Source: Pseudorasbora parva
Taxonomy: Eukaryota; Chordata; Actinopteri; Cypriniformes; Gobionidae
Length of the DNA: 64,000 nt
Direction of reading: 5' to 3'
Assembly: GCF_024679245.1 (NCBI RefSeq)
Contig: NC_090179.1
Coordinates: forward strand, 1 to 64,000
Shown: positions 24,141 through 38,015 of the stretch, one piece after another
Layout of the letters: the number at the start of each line of letters is the position of its first letter
Position numbering within the stretch: the stretch's first letter is position 1
Made by a program: the position numbers and the translations under genes
The notes under the pieces: model-generated
Databases searched by the model: none
Told to the model about the DNA's origin: nothing
What the model saw: the letters and a program-made list of their open reading frames with translations, nothing else

Positions 24141-24359
24141 ATTAACATATAGAAGGTGCACACACACACACTAAACACCAAACACCATCATGGTAACAGA
24201 TATGGCTTTTTAAAAATGCAATAAACATTAATTTAACAACATTAGATGTAAAATAAAACCTTAATGTCCATAAGTGATTAGAAAAAAACTAAGAAGAAAC
24301 ATTGTTAATTCAATGAAAATGCATCAAATTCGAAGTGTCACGTGGGGAATTCTGGGAAT
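24141..24359. other. Junction sequence between LINE and CACTG element
   Basis: No gene seen. A short CA run (24162-24171) and AT-rich sequence. Confidence 0.5.
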
Positions 24360-27122
24360 GTCAATTTACGGTTTTTCACTGTTAATTACACAATGACCTG
24401 TTCTTTTCACTTCGAAAAACTGTAAATTTAACGGTGTTTTACTGTTAAATAAAATAAAATGTATAAACTTGTAAATTATACAGTTTTAACCTGTAAAATA
24501 AATGGTTTTTAACCGTAATTATTACAGTATAAACCTTTAAATTATACGGTGCTGTCCCGTAAAACCTAAAACGTTACTGCCGTATTTTTTACGGTAAAGT
24601 TCTGGCAACCACAGCTGCCGTTTTTTTACCGTAAATTTTATGGGGAAAAACTGTTGTTTTTACGGGAAAACGCTGGCAGCTGCCGTTACCAGAGAATTAT
24701 GAAACTATGCACACTATGAAATTCAAAATTAGGCGTGGTTAGAGGAGGCACTGTTTTTTTTTTTTTTTACATAAATATAAATATAAAATCAGTAAGTATT
24801 ACATAAAAATGTAAAGACTAAAAGAAAAAAGAAAAAAAAGCATAAGATTTGTGTATTTATATTGCATTTACATTTTCAATGGATTTTGATTTTTTTTACA
24901 TAAACAAATTAATAAACTTAATGTGATTCATATTTGTAATGTATATGAAACTGGCATATATCAATCACATTCAGTTTATTAATACAATTACACAAATCTT
25001 ACCTGTTATACGTAAATTAAACAGGATGGAAAAGCACACCAAAAAATGCTCATGTTAAATTACCACTTCCCGGTGTTCATGTGTGTGCTCACTACTGAGT
25101 TAAAGTACCATTGAAGCAGTGTTGATGTTAATGAGATAATTAAGTGATGATTGAGCATTAGTGGTGAACACCTGATGATAACCATGATGGTGAACAGTGT
25201 TTTCTTTAGTTGGGATCTTGACCCTTATCTCTTTCACATTAGTTTTCTGGCTGCTTTAACTGTGTTTGTAAAGCACTTTTGTTACAGCATGGAAAGCCAA
25301 GAAAGAAACATGGCCAGGTGATTTGGCTCTTTAATGGTGATTATATAATCTTCATGTAGTGGTTGAATCACTGAGCTCATTCAGATTCTAATGCGCTGGT
25401 AATAAAGGCGATGTGTCGTATGTGTAATAATAGCCATGTGGTTCACAGTACGATATTCAGTATGGTTGTCGTAATCAAACAATATGCAGGTTTATAAAAA
25501 AAGTTTTAAACTACAGCATTATTTAGACACACACAGACATCAAGAATCAGTGTATGTGTCTCTACAATGGTGACAAGCAAAAAAAAAAAATCAGATAAAC
25601 ATCTACTCTTAACATGAAACAAGCTACTATAAAACGTCACAAGAAAAACAGCAAAAGTAATAAAAAAAAACGTAAGAATCAAAGAAAATTTGTCAATTCA
25701 GATGCATAATTTATTCATGCCGCAATGCATGCTGGGACCCATGGGAGAGTTTTGATTGGTGGTACCCAGCATGCACTGCAGCATGAAGCTTTTCATTGAT
25801 TGTCACCATTGTTGAGATTCATACACTGATTCTTGATATCTGTTTGTGTCTAATAGTTTCCATAGATTAAAACCTTTTGCACACTTTTTTTTAACTCTGC
25901 ATATTATTAAATTGCCACAAAATTGCTAAAACTCATGCTGTAGAACAAAATAGCTAGTTGACCACTATTATGAATAAATCAAAATTAACACACATAACAA
26001 GGACATTAGACTATGAGCAAGACCAGTGATCACTAGATGATGATAGCCTCATGAACAAAGAGCCAAATCACCTCGCCATGTCTTTGCTCTGCTTTCCATG
26101 CCATAACAATAGCGAGAAAACTAATGTTGGAGAGTCAAGGGTCAAGAGCCCAACTAAAGAAAACATAGCTCACCATCATGGTGACTTCAAATATAACAAA
26201 TAAAAAATGATTTTCTTTTAAACATAAATTACACAAATAAAGTCAGTCTGGTTAGTAATGCATGAAGCTGGTAATGCTGTTTGTGGAGTTGTTTAATCCT
26301 CTGCTGAGATCTTCAGAGATTTAATGTCTTCTTTTATCTTCAGTTGATTTCATCTAAAGCTGTGGCTGAAGTCAGCTGTCGTTCTCGTGTTTCTCTTTCC
26401 TTCAGTGATTCTGCTCATTATCATCAGGTGTTCATCATTAATGTTCAATCGTCTCTTAATTATCTCATTAACGTCAACACTGGTTGAATAGTACTTTAAC
26501 TCAGTAGTGAGCTTCTCATCTGAGAATCTTACCTGTTTCATTTATGTTTGATTTACAAATAAGATTTTCATTAAGTTTATTCATTTGTTTGTCAAAATTA
26601 CATAATCAAAATGCATGGAACAATTATATGCAATTCAAATACATGTTTAGACATTTTTTTAAGTGCATAAACTTGTAAAATTACTTACATTTCTAAGAAC
26701 AACTGACTAAAACATAAGTTTTTACAATATTTAGATATCAAATTAACAACATAGTTTTTTACAGTATTACAGTATTTCTCTGTTGTTGATACCAATATTT
26801 GTAGGTTTAACAAACAAATTTGTTTATAATCACATATTGTTGTAAATATAAAACAATATTCTGTTTAACAGTTTACAAAAGTTCATTTTGATTTAAACAA
26901 AAATATATGTTTTTGGGGTTCTAATAATATTCTTTTGGGATTTTACATTGTTTTTTTGTAAATTGTACAGGCATAAGGTTAGATCTATTACAGTTATTCA
27001 CCGTATATAGTACGGAACCTGTACTGTTTCCTACGGAAACTTTCTGTTTACCAAATAACAGTTTTTAACCGTAGAATATTACAACCTTACACCGTTAAAA
27101 TCACGGTCATTTTTTAGAGTGT
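24360..27122. mobile_element. Diverged palindromic CACTG-type element (third copy)
   Basis: This shares interior blocks with the elements at 30284 and 48180: the tctgctgagatcttcagaga block (26293-26312), gtaatgctgtttgtggag (26272), and the central gattgtcaccattgttgaga. It has the same palindromic plan, with axis near 25720 (acatcaagaatcagtgtatg at 25540 mirrors cactgattcttgatatctg at 25830). The ends are decayed: the left terminal region has pieces such as ggcaaccacagctgccg (24604), and the right end finishes near tttttagagtgta (27110). No transposase is present. Boundaries are approximate. Confidence 0.65.
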
Positions 27123-27204
27123 ATTCTATTCTTAGGCGACAGGATCAGAAAAGGGTTAAAGAGAAAATCTTTTTATTGCAATACTCTTTCTTTATTTTAC
27201 TTAA

Positions 27205-28413
27205 GCCTTTAGAACCTGAAGCTAAAAAGAGGCGTTTTCACATTTTGTTTGTTTTTTAGACTGTAGAATTATAACAGAATGTGCTATCCTCAAGTCCAAG
27301 GTGTTATTTTTTTTCAGAAGACAACTGGCTTTCAATAAATTACAGTTATTGACCCTCACTGTATGTGGTAAGTTTGAATTTAAATAGGCAAAAAATGCAA
27401 AAACAGGAATACATTTTACTGCTTTTTATTGAGAAAAAATCAGAAACCCACTGAACGAAAGAATCTAACACTTTAAACTTGAAGAATAAACAATAATACA
27501 TATATACAAGTCTTTTTGTGACACTGGGTTGCAGAGTTTTCACTCAGGAGCCTTTTTCTTTACTCCACGGCCCCTCTGAGGTGGTGGTGTGGAGGGCCCG
27601 TTTGCTTTTGTACAAGCCACACTGGGGGAAAAAACAAAACAAGCATGTATTACAAACCCACAATATATTTATAAATGTATTTTCCATTATAAAATAATAC
27701 ATTAGTTAAAGCAAAATTGTAAAAAAAACAAAAAAACAAATAACAATGAAGTAATAATAAAAAAATAATCACTTACACACATGCCAACACATTCATGTAC
27801 ACATCACACACATGTAAACACATGAACACACGCAAACACATGAATGTAGTGCATGTAAACACATGAACGGACACACATACACATGCAACGCATACGTGCG
27901 TGTACACACACACACACATTATGATGCGTGAAACAGTGGTATTTTTCACCGACATTTCTCACAGTTTCAGCATAGAAAAGACAAGCTTCACTTACCAATC
28001 CATGTCTAGATCAAGGGTAGCAACAAATGCCTCCTCAACATCTGAATATGCAGTCTCTGGGTCTGTAGAGTCCCTCTCAGCCGCCTTCCAAGTGTCAAAG
28101 ATAAACTTAATCGCCTCCTATCTTGTATACACTGTCTTCGCCATGTTTTTGTCTGTTTTAAATTGTGTTTTGTAATCTAAAAATCCTCTAAAACTCTGCC
28201 GCGCTCCATCTCTCCGTTCAAATCGCCCCATCCGGCTCCCCCACCGAAAGCCGCGGTGATTTGCTGATGGAAAACATGACAGTACCGTAATAAGCCGTAT
28301 ATAGGCGGAAAGCGCAGGATGTCTACTTTCAGGAGCAATTTAAATTATTATAATAGTAACTTCAATACAGCTTGGTTGGCTGTGTCGTCGACGACACGTT
28401 CGGTTTTAAAGGG
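27205..28413. mobile_element. Possible piggyBac-like nonautonomous element
   Basis: The left end is TTAA then gcctttagaacctgaagc. The right end, inverted, is ccctttaaaaccgaacgtg, flanked by tcaa, which could be a mutated TTAA. The ends share cctttaRaacc. The interior carries a two-exon minus-strand reading with an acidic, then Pro/Arg-rich composition, similar in style to N-termini of piggyBac-type transposases. No catalytic domain is present. The assignment is an inference from ends and composition. Confidence 0.42.
27541..28144 (-). pseudogene. Two-exon short ORF with in-frame stop, inside piggyBac-like element
   Basis: Exon 1 runs from ATG 28144 to 27996 and ends in a strong donor (ATTG|gtaagt). 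It reads MAKTVYTR, stop, EAIKFIFDTWKAAERD, then TAYSDVEEAFVATLDLDMD. The last exon (27624-27541) follows a good polypyrimidine tract and acceptor (tttttcccccag) and reads VACTKANGPSTPPPQRGRG then VKKKAPE and a stop. Exon 1 ends in phase 2, and this frame of the last exon is the one that phase requires, which supports real splicing. The TAG at codon 9 would kill it unless a later start is used. The product would be about 76 residues: an acidic helix plus a basic tail. Function unknown. An N-terminal transposase remnant is the best guess. Confidence 0.5.
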
Positions 28414-28965
28414 TCAAAAGACTTGAAAACCCTTACTTTAACTTAAAACTTTACCTAAAAAACCCTTGTACACCTTCCCAGTGTATTGTATTGTAAGGCT
28501 GCCAAAATCGTCCCAATGGAGGCTAACGATGGTCTGGTGAAGGTCGATGCGCGTTCGGTCTTTTCAGCGGGGCAAAGGGATTTTATTCCAATTTCTCTTT
28601 ATCTGACTCCATTTAATCATAATTTAGAATTTAGGTTAGAATGCCAATTGGTTATTTGGTCATTTATATTTAACAGTTAAAGTACACGTTTAATTATTCC
28701 GTTTAACCCTTTGTTGAAATTATGCCCGTTCATAACCTGAATAATTCCAGAGCAAGTCAGAATCAATCAAAGTGTAACCATTTATTAACAGTCAGGTAAA
28801 TGTATAAAGCCAATTACATAATCAATTCAAAGGTAATCCATATATAACATCAAATACTCTGAAGTAAAGAATGAAATATATACCTGACTTCTGAGAATTA
28901 CATAATGCTGGCTATCTTGAGACATCCAGGATTACGGGCTGACCTGTTTAAAGTGTCAAGCCCCG
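28414..28965. other. No gene seen
   Basis: An ORF at 28486-28680 has no recognisable motif. The rest is AT-rich with no repeat ends I can define. Confidence 0.45.
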
Positions 28966-29361
28966 CACTGTAAAAAAAATTGTTGGTTTTTGTTGGTTTA
29001 ACTTAAAAAAGTAAGTAACCTGGTTGCCTTAATTTTGAGTTTATTGAAATTAAAAATTTGAGTTGATACAATGAAGAAAATTTGTTTAACAAATAGAAAC
29101 TCAAAATATTATTGTATCTGAACCACATAAAAAATGGATAAATCATGAAAATAGCACAATTTGGCATGTTTCACTGCATCATCACAAATAAAACACACAC
29201 AATTACCCAATATGCTTATACATTTTTTTTAAAAATCTTTTAATAAAGGTTGTCGAAAATCCAAAAAAAATTCATTGTATTAACTCAAAATTTTAATTTC
29301 AATGAACTCAAAATTTTAAGGCAACCAAGTAACTTTTTTTTCTAAATAATTTTTTACAGTG
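28966..29361. mobile_element. CACTG-ended MITE (EnSpm/CACTA-type)
   Basis: The left end is CACTGTAAAAAAAATTGTT. The right end, inverted, is CACTGTAAAAAATTATTTAG. The inverted similarity continues for about 100 bp through ctggttgcctta, ttttgagttyattgaaatta and ttgagttgatacaatga. No coding capacity. The flanks show no convincing duplication. The ends agree with the CACTG termini of animal EnSpm elements. Confidence 0.78.
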
Positions 29362-30283
29362 TGAGCTCTTTGCAACATTCCCTTAAATACCCAGAAACAA
29401 ATGCACAAACTCTTTCAAATGTAAACACTAGTTCACAATGGGAATCTGCATTAATCAAGTCCTATAGACTTTGAAGCAAGGCCAAATGGCTGAAAGCCAC
29501 ACCCACCATACTAAGACAAGATATCTCTAAACTCTTAAAACATTGATTATCTTTTGGTTAACTTCTGTGAGGATGAGATCTTTGTACCAGTCGCACTGAG
29601 ACATTTCAAATGATATCAAACACATATAATACTGTATCGTGTGGATTGACATTGTAATCTAGAGATTGTGTGTGTATTTTCAGTGATCTCAGCATGAGAG
29701 AGGGAAGGAATTGGGGGAGAGGAAGTCAACAGGGAAAGATGTAGATTAGCTGATAGTGAGGTGAGACTTGCGTCTCCAGTGGTGTGGGAGGGACAGTTCA
29801 GATGTTAATTTCCTTTATTTTCTCAGAGAGTCCTTGTTCCTCATTCAGACATTTCGGCATCTGCTAGTTTTTTCAGCCTTACAGTATAATATAAAATAAA
29901 TATATAAAGATTCACAGTGGCAGCTAGGGTGACCACCCATCCCGCGTAGCGCGTGCGCGCACAGCGTTTGAAGCCAAATCCATGCGTCCCGCACAATTTA
30001 ATGCTGGCTCAAAAAAAGTTGGTCACTCTATATCTCTTGCCTCAGGCAGCCAAACCAACATTACTTGACAGTTCAGCACGCTACTGTTGCCACACCCACC
30101 CCTCAGTTGAACTGCTGTTGTCAACTTTTTTGTTGTTGTCATGACAGCACATGGACTTGCATACCAGACACAATTGGAACTTTTTAGATGCGCACTTTCC
30201 GATTCGAAAAATGAGGCACGGCAATCATCAATTAAAAAGAGAATGAGTGGATACAAGAAAGAATGGAGAAATGTATATTTGTG
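29362..30283. other. Non-genic; short repeat fragment at 29935-30029
   Basis: 29935-30029 is bounded by tagggtgacca and its imperfect inverse ttggtcactcta, a style of end seen in dispersed hAT-like fish repeats. The open frames at 29953-30323 are not supported. The rest shows nothing definable. Confidence 0.45.
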
Positions 30284-32984
30284 CACTGTAAAAAAATGCT
30301 GTAAAAAAACGGCCACATTTTGACAGTAAATTGCTGTTTTCCATTAAAACAGTAATATACTGTAGAAAACAATGCATTCTGGGTAATATTTGTCATTTTC
30401 GAGAAAATAGCCAACAGTAATATACTGTGAATTAACACGCTTAAAGTCGACACTCAGAGGCTGTGTTCAAATTCACTCCCTCTTCCTTATTCACTATTCC
30501 CTACACTAGTTCACTGATATAGACCACTCGACAGAGAGAGAGGAAAGAAGAGAGTGAATTCAGACACTGATGAACACCTGCTGTTATCACTGAAGGAAAG
30601 AGAAACATGATTTCATCAACTGAAGATAAAAGAAGACATTAAATCTCTGAAGATCTCATCAGAGGATTGAACAACTCCACAAACAGCATGACCAGCTTCA
30701 CACATTACTAACCAGACTGACTTTATTTCTGTCAGACGTCTACAGAAGCTCTTATTGAGAATTAACAGATGATGTTTTATTGGTTCTTCTGACGTTACCA
30801 TTATGGTGATCAGTGTTTGCTTTAGTTGGGCTCTTGAACATCGACGCAATAACATTAGTTATTCTCTCGCTGCTGTAATGGTGTGTTTTCAATACATGTG
30901 TTATAGCAAGCAAAGCTGAGAAAAAACCATGAGTTGGTTATGTTGACTATTTAATAATGGTTTAATTCACTAATAATTTACTAGTCTTATCTAAAAACAT
31001 GTAGTTGACGCTTTATTTTTTGCAGAACTTGAACCCTACAGTTTTATAACATCAGTATTGCAACAACCAGATAATTTGAAGAGCATGGGAACGCTTGTGG
31101 TCAAAACATCTGAATCAATTTGACTCACACAGACATCAAGAATCGGCGTATGAATCTCAGCCGTGGTGACACTCAAAACTCCCAGCATGCATTGCGGCAC
31201 GAATAAATTATGCTGCTGAATAGCCTGGTTATTTTCTTTAATTCTTATTATTTGCGTTTATTTTTGGTGCTGTTGTTGTGTTGACTTTAAGTAGTGTTTT
31301 GTGATGTTCAGAGTTGATCTGTTCGTTTTTTTTATTGATTGTCACCATTGTTGAGATTCATGTGCTGATTCTTCATGTCTATGTGAGTCTAAATGACAGC
31401 AGAGAGCAAACTAATTTTTGAACTCATGACTTTATAAATTATATCTAATTCCTAATCAGTGGTTAATAATTTCAGAAGGGTCCCAGTTTAATAACGTAAA
31501 ATAAGAGTTTATATGTGTTTTTAAAAGAATGGGCTTGTTTGGGGAAGAAACACTGGACAAGATTAACAAGCTAAACATCCTATTACAATTATAGCAAAAC
31601 ATAGTCAATCATTTCTGACCATGGTTTTTTTCTTGGCTTTTTTTGCTACAATAAATGTGTTTACAAAACACACAGTTATAGCAGACTGACTATCATTACA
31701 AAGTCAAGGGCCAAGATCCCAACTGAAGCAAACACTAATCACGATAATGGTGACCAAATATTTTCAATTAAACATCAACACCTAAAGATCTGATAATTCC
31801 CAATAAGAGCTTCTGTAGACGTCAGACAGAAATAGAGTCAGTCTGGTTAGTAATGTGTGAAGCTGGTAATGCTGTTTGTGGAGTAGTTTAATCCTCTGCT
31901 GAGATCTTCAGAGATTTAATGTCTTCTTTTATCTTCAGTTGATTTCATCTAAAGCTGTGGCTGAAGTCAGTTGTAGTTCTTGTGTTTCTCTGTCCTTCAG
32001 TGATGTTTGTTAACAGGTGTTCTCAGTTATCACTTAATTCATCTCTTAATTATCTCATGAACTTCATCAATGCTTCAATTACTCTAACACTCTGTAGTGT
32101 GTACACTCCTCAGTGTTGATTTAAAACTGAAGATTTTGCTGTGGGGTTAAAAGGGTTAAAGGGGTTAGATGAAAAAACCCACAGAGGGAACCGTAAATTA
32201 ACAGTAAGAAACTGTAAATTCATTTACAGAAAAGTTCTGTAAAAAAACGGCACTTTACTGGCAACCAGAGCTGCCAGTAGATTACCGTTAAATAAAGGAA
32301 AAACAGTAATATACTGTAAAACATAACAGTCTAATTTACCAGATGATTTAAGATATTTTCACTGAAATATTAGTGCAAGTTAATAGAAAAAAGTTGTGCA
32401 AAGTCAGTAACTGATAAGGAGAGTAAATATTAAAATGACCTGTGTTTGTGTTGTTGCACAAGATGATATAGAAGAGATGTTTTAGTTGAATTCATTAGTT
32501 TTGTGGGTTACCGTTGTGCTGAAGAGTAGAGCCTGTGCTTCAGTCCAGGATGAGCAGAGAAACATTGATGATATGCTGCCTGATGCTTTATTTAACGGCA
32601 GTGACTGTGTTTGCTGATGCAGTTATGAGCCGTTTGTTGAGTAATTTATCACATGCGTGTGTGCTATTGCTCACAATGAACCGCAAAAAGTGAAGTTAAA
32701 GTCATGTTTCTAAATTATTTCACTACTACACCTTACAAGTGTGAAAGGACTCAAAGGAAGTTTTACGATACAAACACCTATAAATACTAGTTTTAAAATG
32801 AGAACTGTTTGAAGCAATCAGTTTTCCAAATGAAAAGTTACCTTTCATGGTATTATTACGGTAAAATACTGTAAAAAATGAGAGCTATATATAAACAGTA
32901 GAGGGCTGTAAATTAACAGTACATTGCTGGCAACCACAGCTGCCAGTAGATTACCGTTATTTTACGACACAATTTTTTACAGTG
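30284..32984. mobile_element. Palindromic CACTG-ended element, copy 1 (2.7 kb)
   Basis: It starts CACTGTAAAAAAATGCTG and ends in the inverse of CACTGTAAAAAATTGTGTC. TG lies immediately outside both ends. Copy 2 at 48180-50882 is nearly identical over the full length. The interior is an imperfect palindrome centred near 31290: the tgaagatctcatcagaggat block (30648-30667) reappears inverted as tcctctgctgagatcttca (31892-31910), acatcaagaatcggcg mirrors gctgattcttcatgtc, and atggtgatcagtgtttgctt mirrors agcaaacactaatcacgat. There is no transposase ORF. CACTG ends plus a 2-3 bp duplication point to the EnSpm/CACTA superfamily. The long internal hairpin is unusual for it. Confidence 0.88.
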
Positions 32985-35300
<2,316 letters not shown>

Positions 35301-35470
35301 ACATTATAAAAACAATTACGCATATGGAATGTCTCCATATGTCACAAAAACAAACGTGTGTGTGTGTGTATGTGTGTACTACTCCTATTGTGCATGCCCT
35401 AACTTGGATGAGTTAAATGCAGAGGGATACCATACTTGGCCTTCACATCATTTGTTTTTTCTACTTCTAG

Positions 35471-35644
35471 ACTCTCAGACTGCAGTATCACAGAAGAAGG
35501 TTATAAAGCTCTGGCTTCAGCTCTGAGATCAAACCCTTCACACCTGATAGAACTGGATCTCACAGGAAATGATCCTGGACCATCAGGAGTGAAGGAGCTC
35601 AGTGATTTACTAGAGGATTCAAACTGTCAACTGAAGACACTGAG
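35471..35644 (+). CDS. Orphan LRR exon of a fish NLR (NLRC3/NLRP-like) gene
   Basis: A 174-bp segment is bounded by an acceptor (cttctag|actctcag) and a donor (actgag|gtgaga). It encodes LSDCSITEEGYKALASAL, RSNPSHLIELDLTGNDPGPS, GVKELSDLL and NCQLKTLR. This is one ribonuclease-inhibitor-type leucine-rich repeat unit. The 58-codon length and the CSITEEGY...SALRSNPSHL pattern are typical of the LRR exons of the expanded teleost NLR-C family, whose proteins sense microbial or danger signals through the LRR array. No FISNA, NACHT, other LRR or B30.2 exon is visible in this window. It is either a fragment, or one exon of a gene whose neighbours lie beyond long repeat-filled introns. Confidence 0.8.
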
Positions 35645-35788
35645 GTGAGACGAGATTAAATAATAAATGATGTGCAGGTGAATCTATTGTTGTATCAAAA
35701 CAGAAAAATTAAATTAGGATAAAATGTTTTTATCTAGAACAAGGCAGATAAAGGATGATGCTTTAATTTTTGTCACTTGCCAATACTG

Positions 35789-37395
35789 ACCCGAACCATT
35801 CCCTTACGAGGGAACTTCGCACTGGGTCGGAAAGATGAATTTGGGGAACAAGTACCCACTAGGCCACACCGAGGGTCATGCCTTCCCTAGTGTGAAGCTG
35901 GAAACAAGCCACAACTAGGACTGGACCACTCTAGCACTGGGCATTGTAGGGAGGTGTAAGCTGTAAAACCTTATAAAAGTGTTCTGATTTCCTTCACTGC
36001 GCAGACCTTTCCAAGTATATTCTTAGTGCTCTGACCAGGCAGAGCAGGTTAAGTCTCCCCTCTTACACCGTCACGTGAGGCGGAGGATAGAAAGCTTGAA
36101 GAACCAATGACCTGGCCAAACTAGATGGCACCTTAGGGACCTAGCCTCCCTAGGATGTTAAATGGCCTTAACTTCGCCTTAAGTCAGCATCACCGCCAAG
36201 GCCTGGAGGTCCCCCACTCTCCTCAGAGAAGTGATAGCAAGGAGAAAGGTCACCTTAAGGTGGCTGCGGATGTCCAGGAAAAAGCTCCTCAGAGCTTTGT
36301 AGACCGCCAGCATTTCCAGGCAGTTGATGTGCCAGGAAGAATGCTGGGTCCCCCACGGACCCATCGCAAAGCGGCCTTCCATGACCAAGCCCCAGCCAGT
36401 GAGGGAGGTATCTGTTGAAACGGTTTTCCGGCAACATGATGCTCCCAGCACTGGCCCCTGGGACAGAAATCAAGGCCTTTTCCATATGACGAGGGAACGG
36501 AGGCATCTCCACGTTACCCTGTTCACACGAAAAGGATTCCCCTTTGGGGGAAAACCCCTTGGTCTTCAGCCACCACTGTAGGGGTCTCATGTGGAGCAGG
36601 CCGAACTGAATCACATTCTAGAACTGCTTGACAGTGAGGCTGCGGCCTAGCTTCACCCTGGAGACTGTTGCCAGTATGAACTCGATATGTGCGGGGGACA
36701 AATTGTCGCATTGTTGTTGAGTCCCATACAACCCCCAGGAACGTAGTCTGCTTGGAGGGCGTCAACACGCTCCTTTTCATGTTGATTCTCAGCCCCAAGC
36801 CCCTCATGTGGGCCAGAATGGCATCTAAATGCCAACCCGCAATATCGTACGACTTGGCCAGAATAAGCCAGCCATCGATATAATTTAGTACACGGATACC
36901 CTGGAGTCTCAGCGGAGCCAGAGCCAATCCATGCACTCCGTAAAGGTGCGAGGGGAAAGAGCCAGACCGAAGGGAAGAACTCAATATTGGTACAACTTTG
37001 CCCTCAAAAGCGAAACTCAGGGACTTCCTGTGGGCAGGAAGGATGGAGATGTGGGAATACGCGCCTTTAGATCCGTCGTGACGAACCAGTCCTCGAACTG
37101 GATCTGACTCAAGATGGGATAGTGAGCATCTTGAACCTGAATCTCCTCAGAGAACGATTCAAGTTCCTCAGATCTATTAAGGGATGCAACCCCCCATCCT
37201 TTTTAGGAACAATGAAGTATCAGCCGTAACAGCCGGACTCCCTGTCTGGTGGAGGGATACACTTTATGGCCTCCTTACAATCAGGGAGCACACTTCCTGT
37301 TCCATAAGCTGCCACTGGGCTGGACACACCACAGTCCAGACCACACCGATAAACCTCGGTGGTGGAACACTGAACTGTAGTCTGTACCCTTTAAA
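35789..37395 (-). pseudogene. Deleted DIRS1-type retrotransposon copy
   Basis: On the minus strand: an RT start at about 37385 (GYRLQFSVPPPRFIGVVWT), RT core (APLRLQGIRVLNYIDGWLIL, where the second catalytic Asp is Gly, then GLGLRINMKRSVLTP and TTFLGVVWDSTTM), RNase H (STDTSLTGWGLVMEGRF, SSWHINCLEMLAVYKAL), then an abrupt join near 36255 to the tyrosine recombinase (TFLLAITSLRRVGDLQAL), and finally FIRFYSLHLPTMPSARV near 35960 with the Tyr nucleophile region. Gag and the methylase-like region are gone. The end (35789-35870) matches the internal-complementary region of the fuller copy at 37764. Inactive. Confidence 0.85.
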
Positions 37396-37763
37396 TATAT
37401 TAGCTAGAGAAAACAAAAGAATACAAATCATATTCGTTGATTTAATTTGGTTGAATGAATGAATCAATGAATGAATGAGGCATTTATATAGCGCTTTCAT
37501 ATGTACTACTGTGCACTCACCACACACCAGCGATAGGTGGAGAGGAGAGAGGGTGATAGACCCAATTCAGTGGATGGGGATTATTGACAGTGAGGTTAGC
37601 AAATATATAGTCAGTTATGTCCATGCATGATTATGGCTGTTAAAATGCATTGTAAAATCCTCGGTTACTTCCTCTGTTAATGCATTCTCAATCATATTTT
37701 ATCTCTTATTTCATAGCTCATATAATCAGAACATATCAGTGATAAATGAATGAATGAATGAAT
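37396..37763. other. Short spacer between the two DIRS copies
   Basis: AT-rich, with gaatgaat tetranucleotide runs at about 37454-37478 and 37746-37763. A tatatagcgctttcatatg word near 37484 resembles LINE 3' ends. No gene. Confidence 0.5.
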
Positions 37764-37905
37764 CGCGTCTGAAGTATGAATGAAACTAGTCCAATCCTTA
37801 TTGGTCCTACGTCATGACGTAGATGTGACGGCATACCCGGAAGCTATAAAGGGGAGCCCGGCGAATTGTAGCGTCAGTTATCGCTCTTCAGCATAACGCT
37901 CTGTG
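37764..37905 (+). repeat. DIRS left inverted terminal repeat with TATA-like promoter
   Basis: It reads cgcgtctgaagtatgaatga at the outer end, then cctacgtcatgacgtagatg, acccggaagctataaagggg and cattgtagcgtca-like sequence. The inverse is found at 42815-42908 and 43640-43684, interrupted by the solo LTR. Confidence 0.88.
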
Positions 37906-38015
37906 TGTGTGTTTGAACATTGTCTGTCTATTTATTGTTGTCTGTCCCAGAAAAGAGAAATACATTAAGAAAAGAGACCTAGTATTCGTTTAAATATATA
38001 TATAAATAAATAAAT

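Noticed and set aside
30141..30323. Open frame reading into the start of the CACTG element
   Set aside because: No motif. The frame crosses the transposon boundary at 30284, so its end is transposon sequence.
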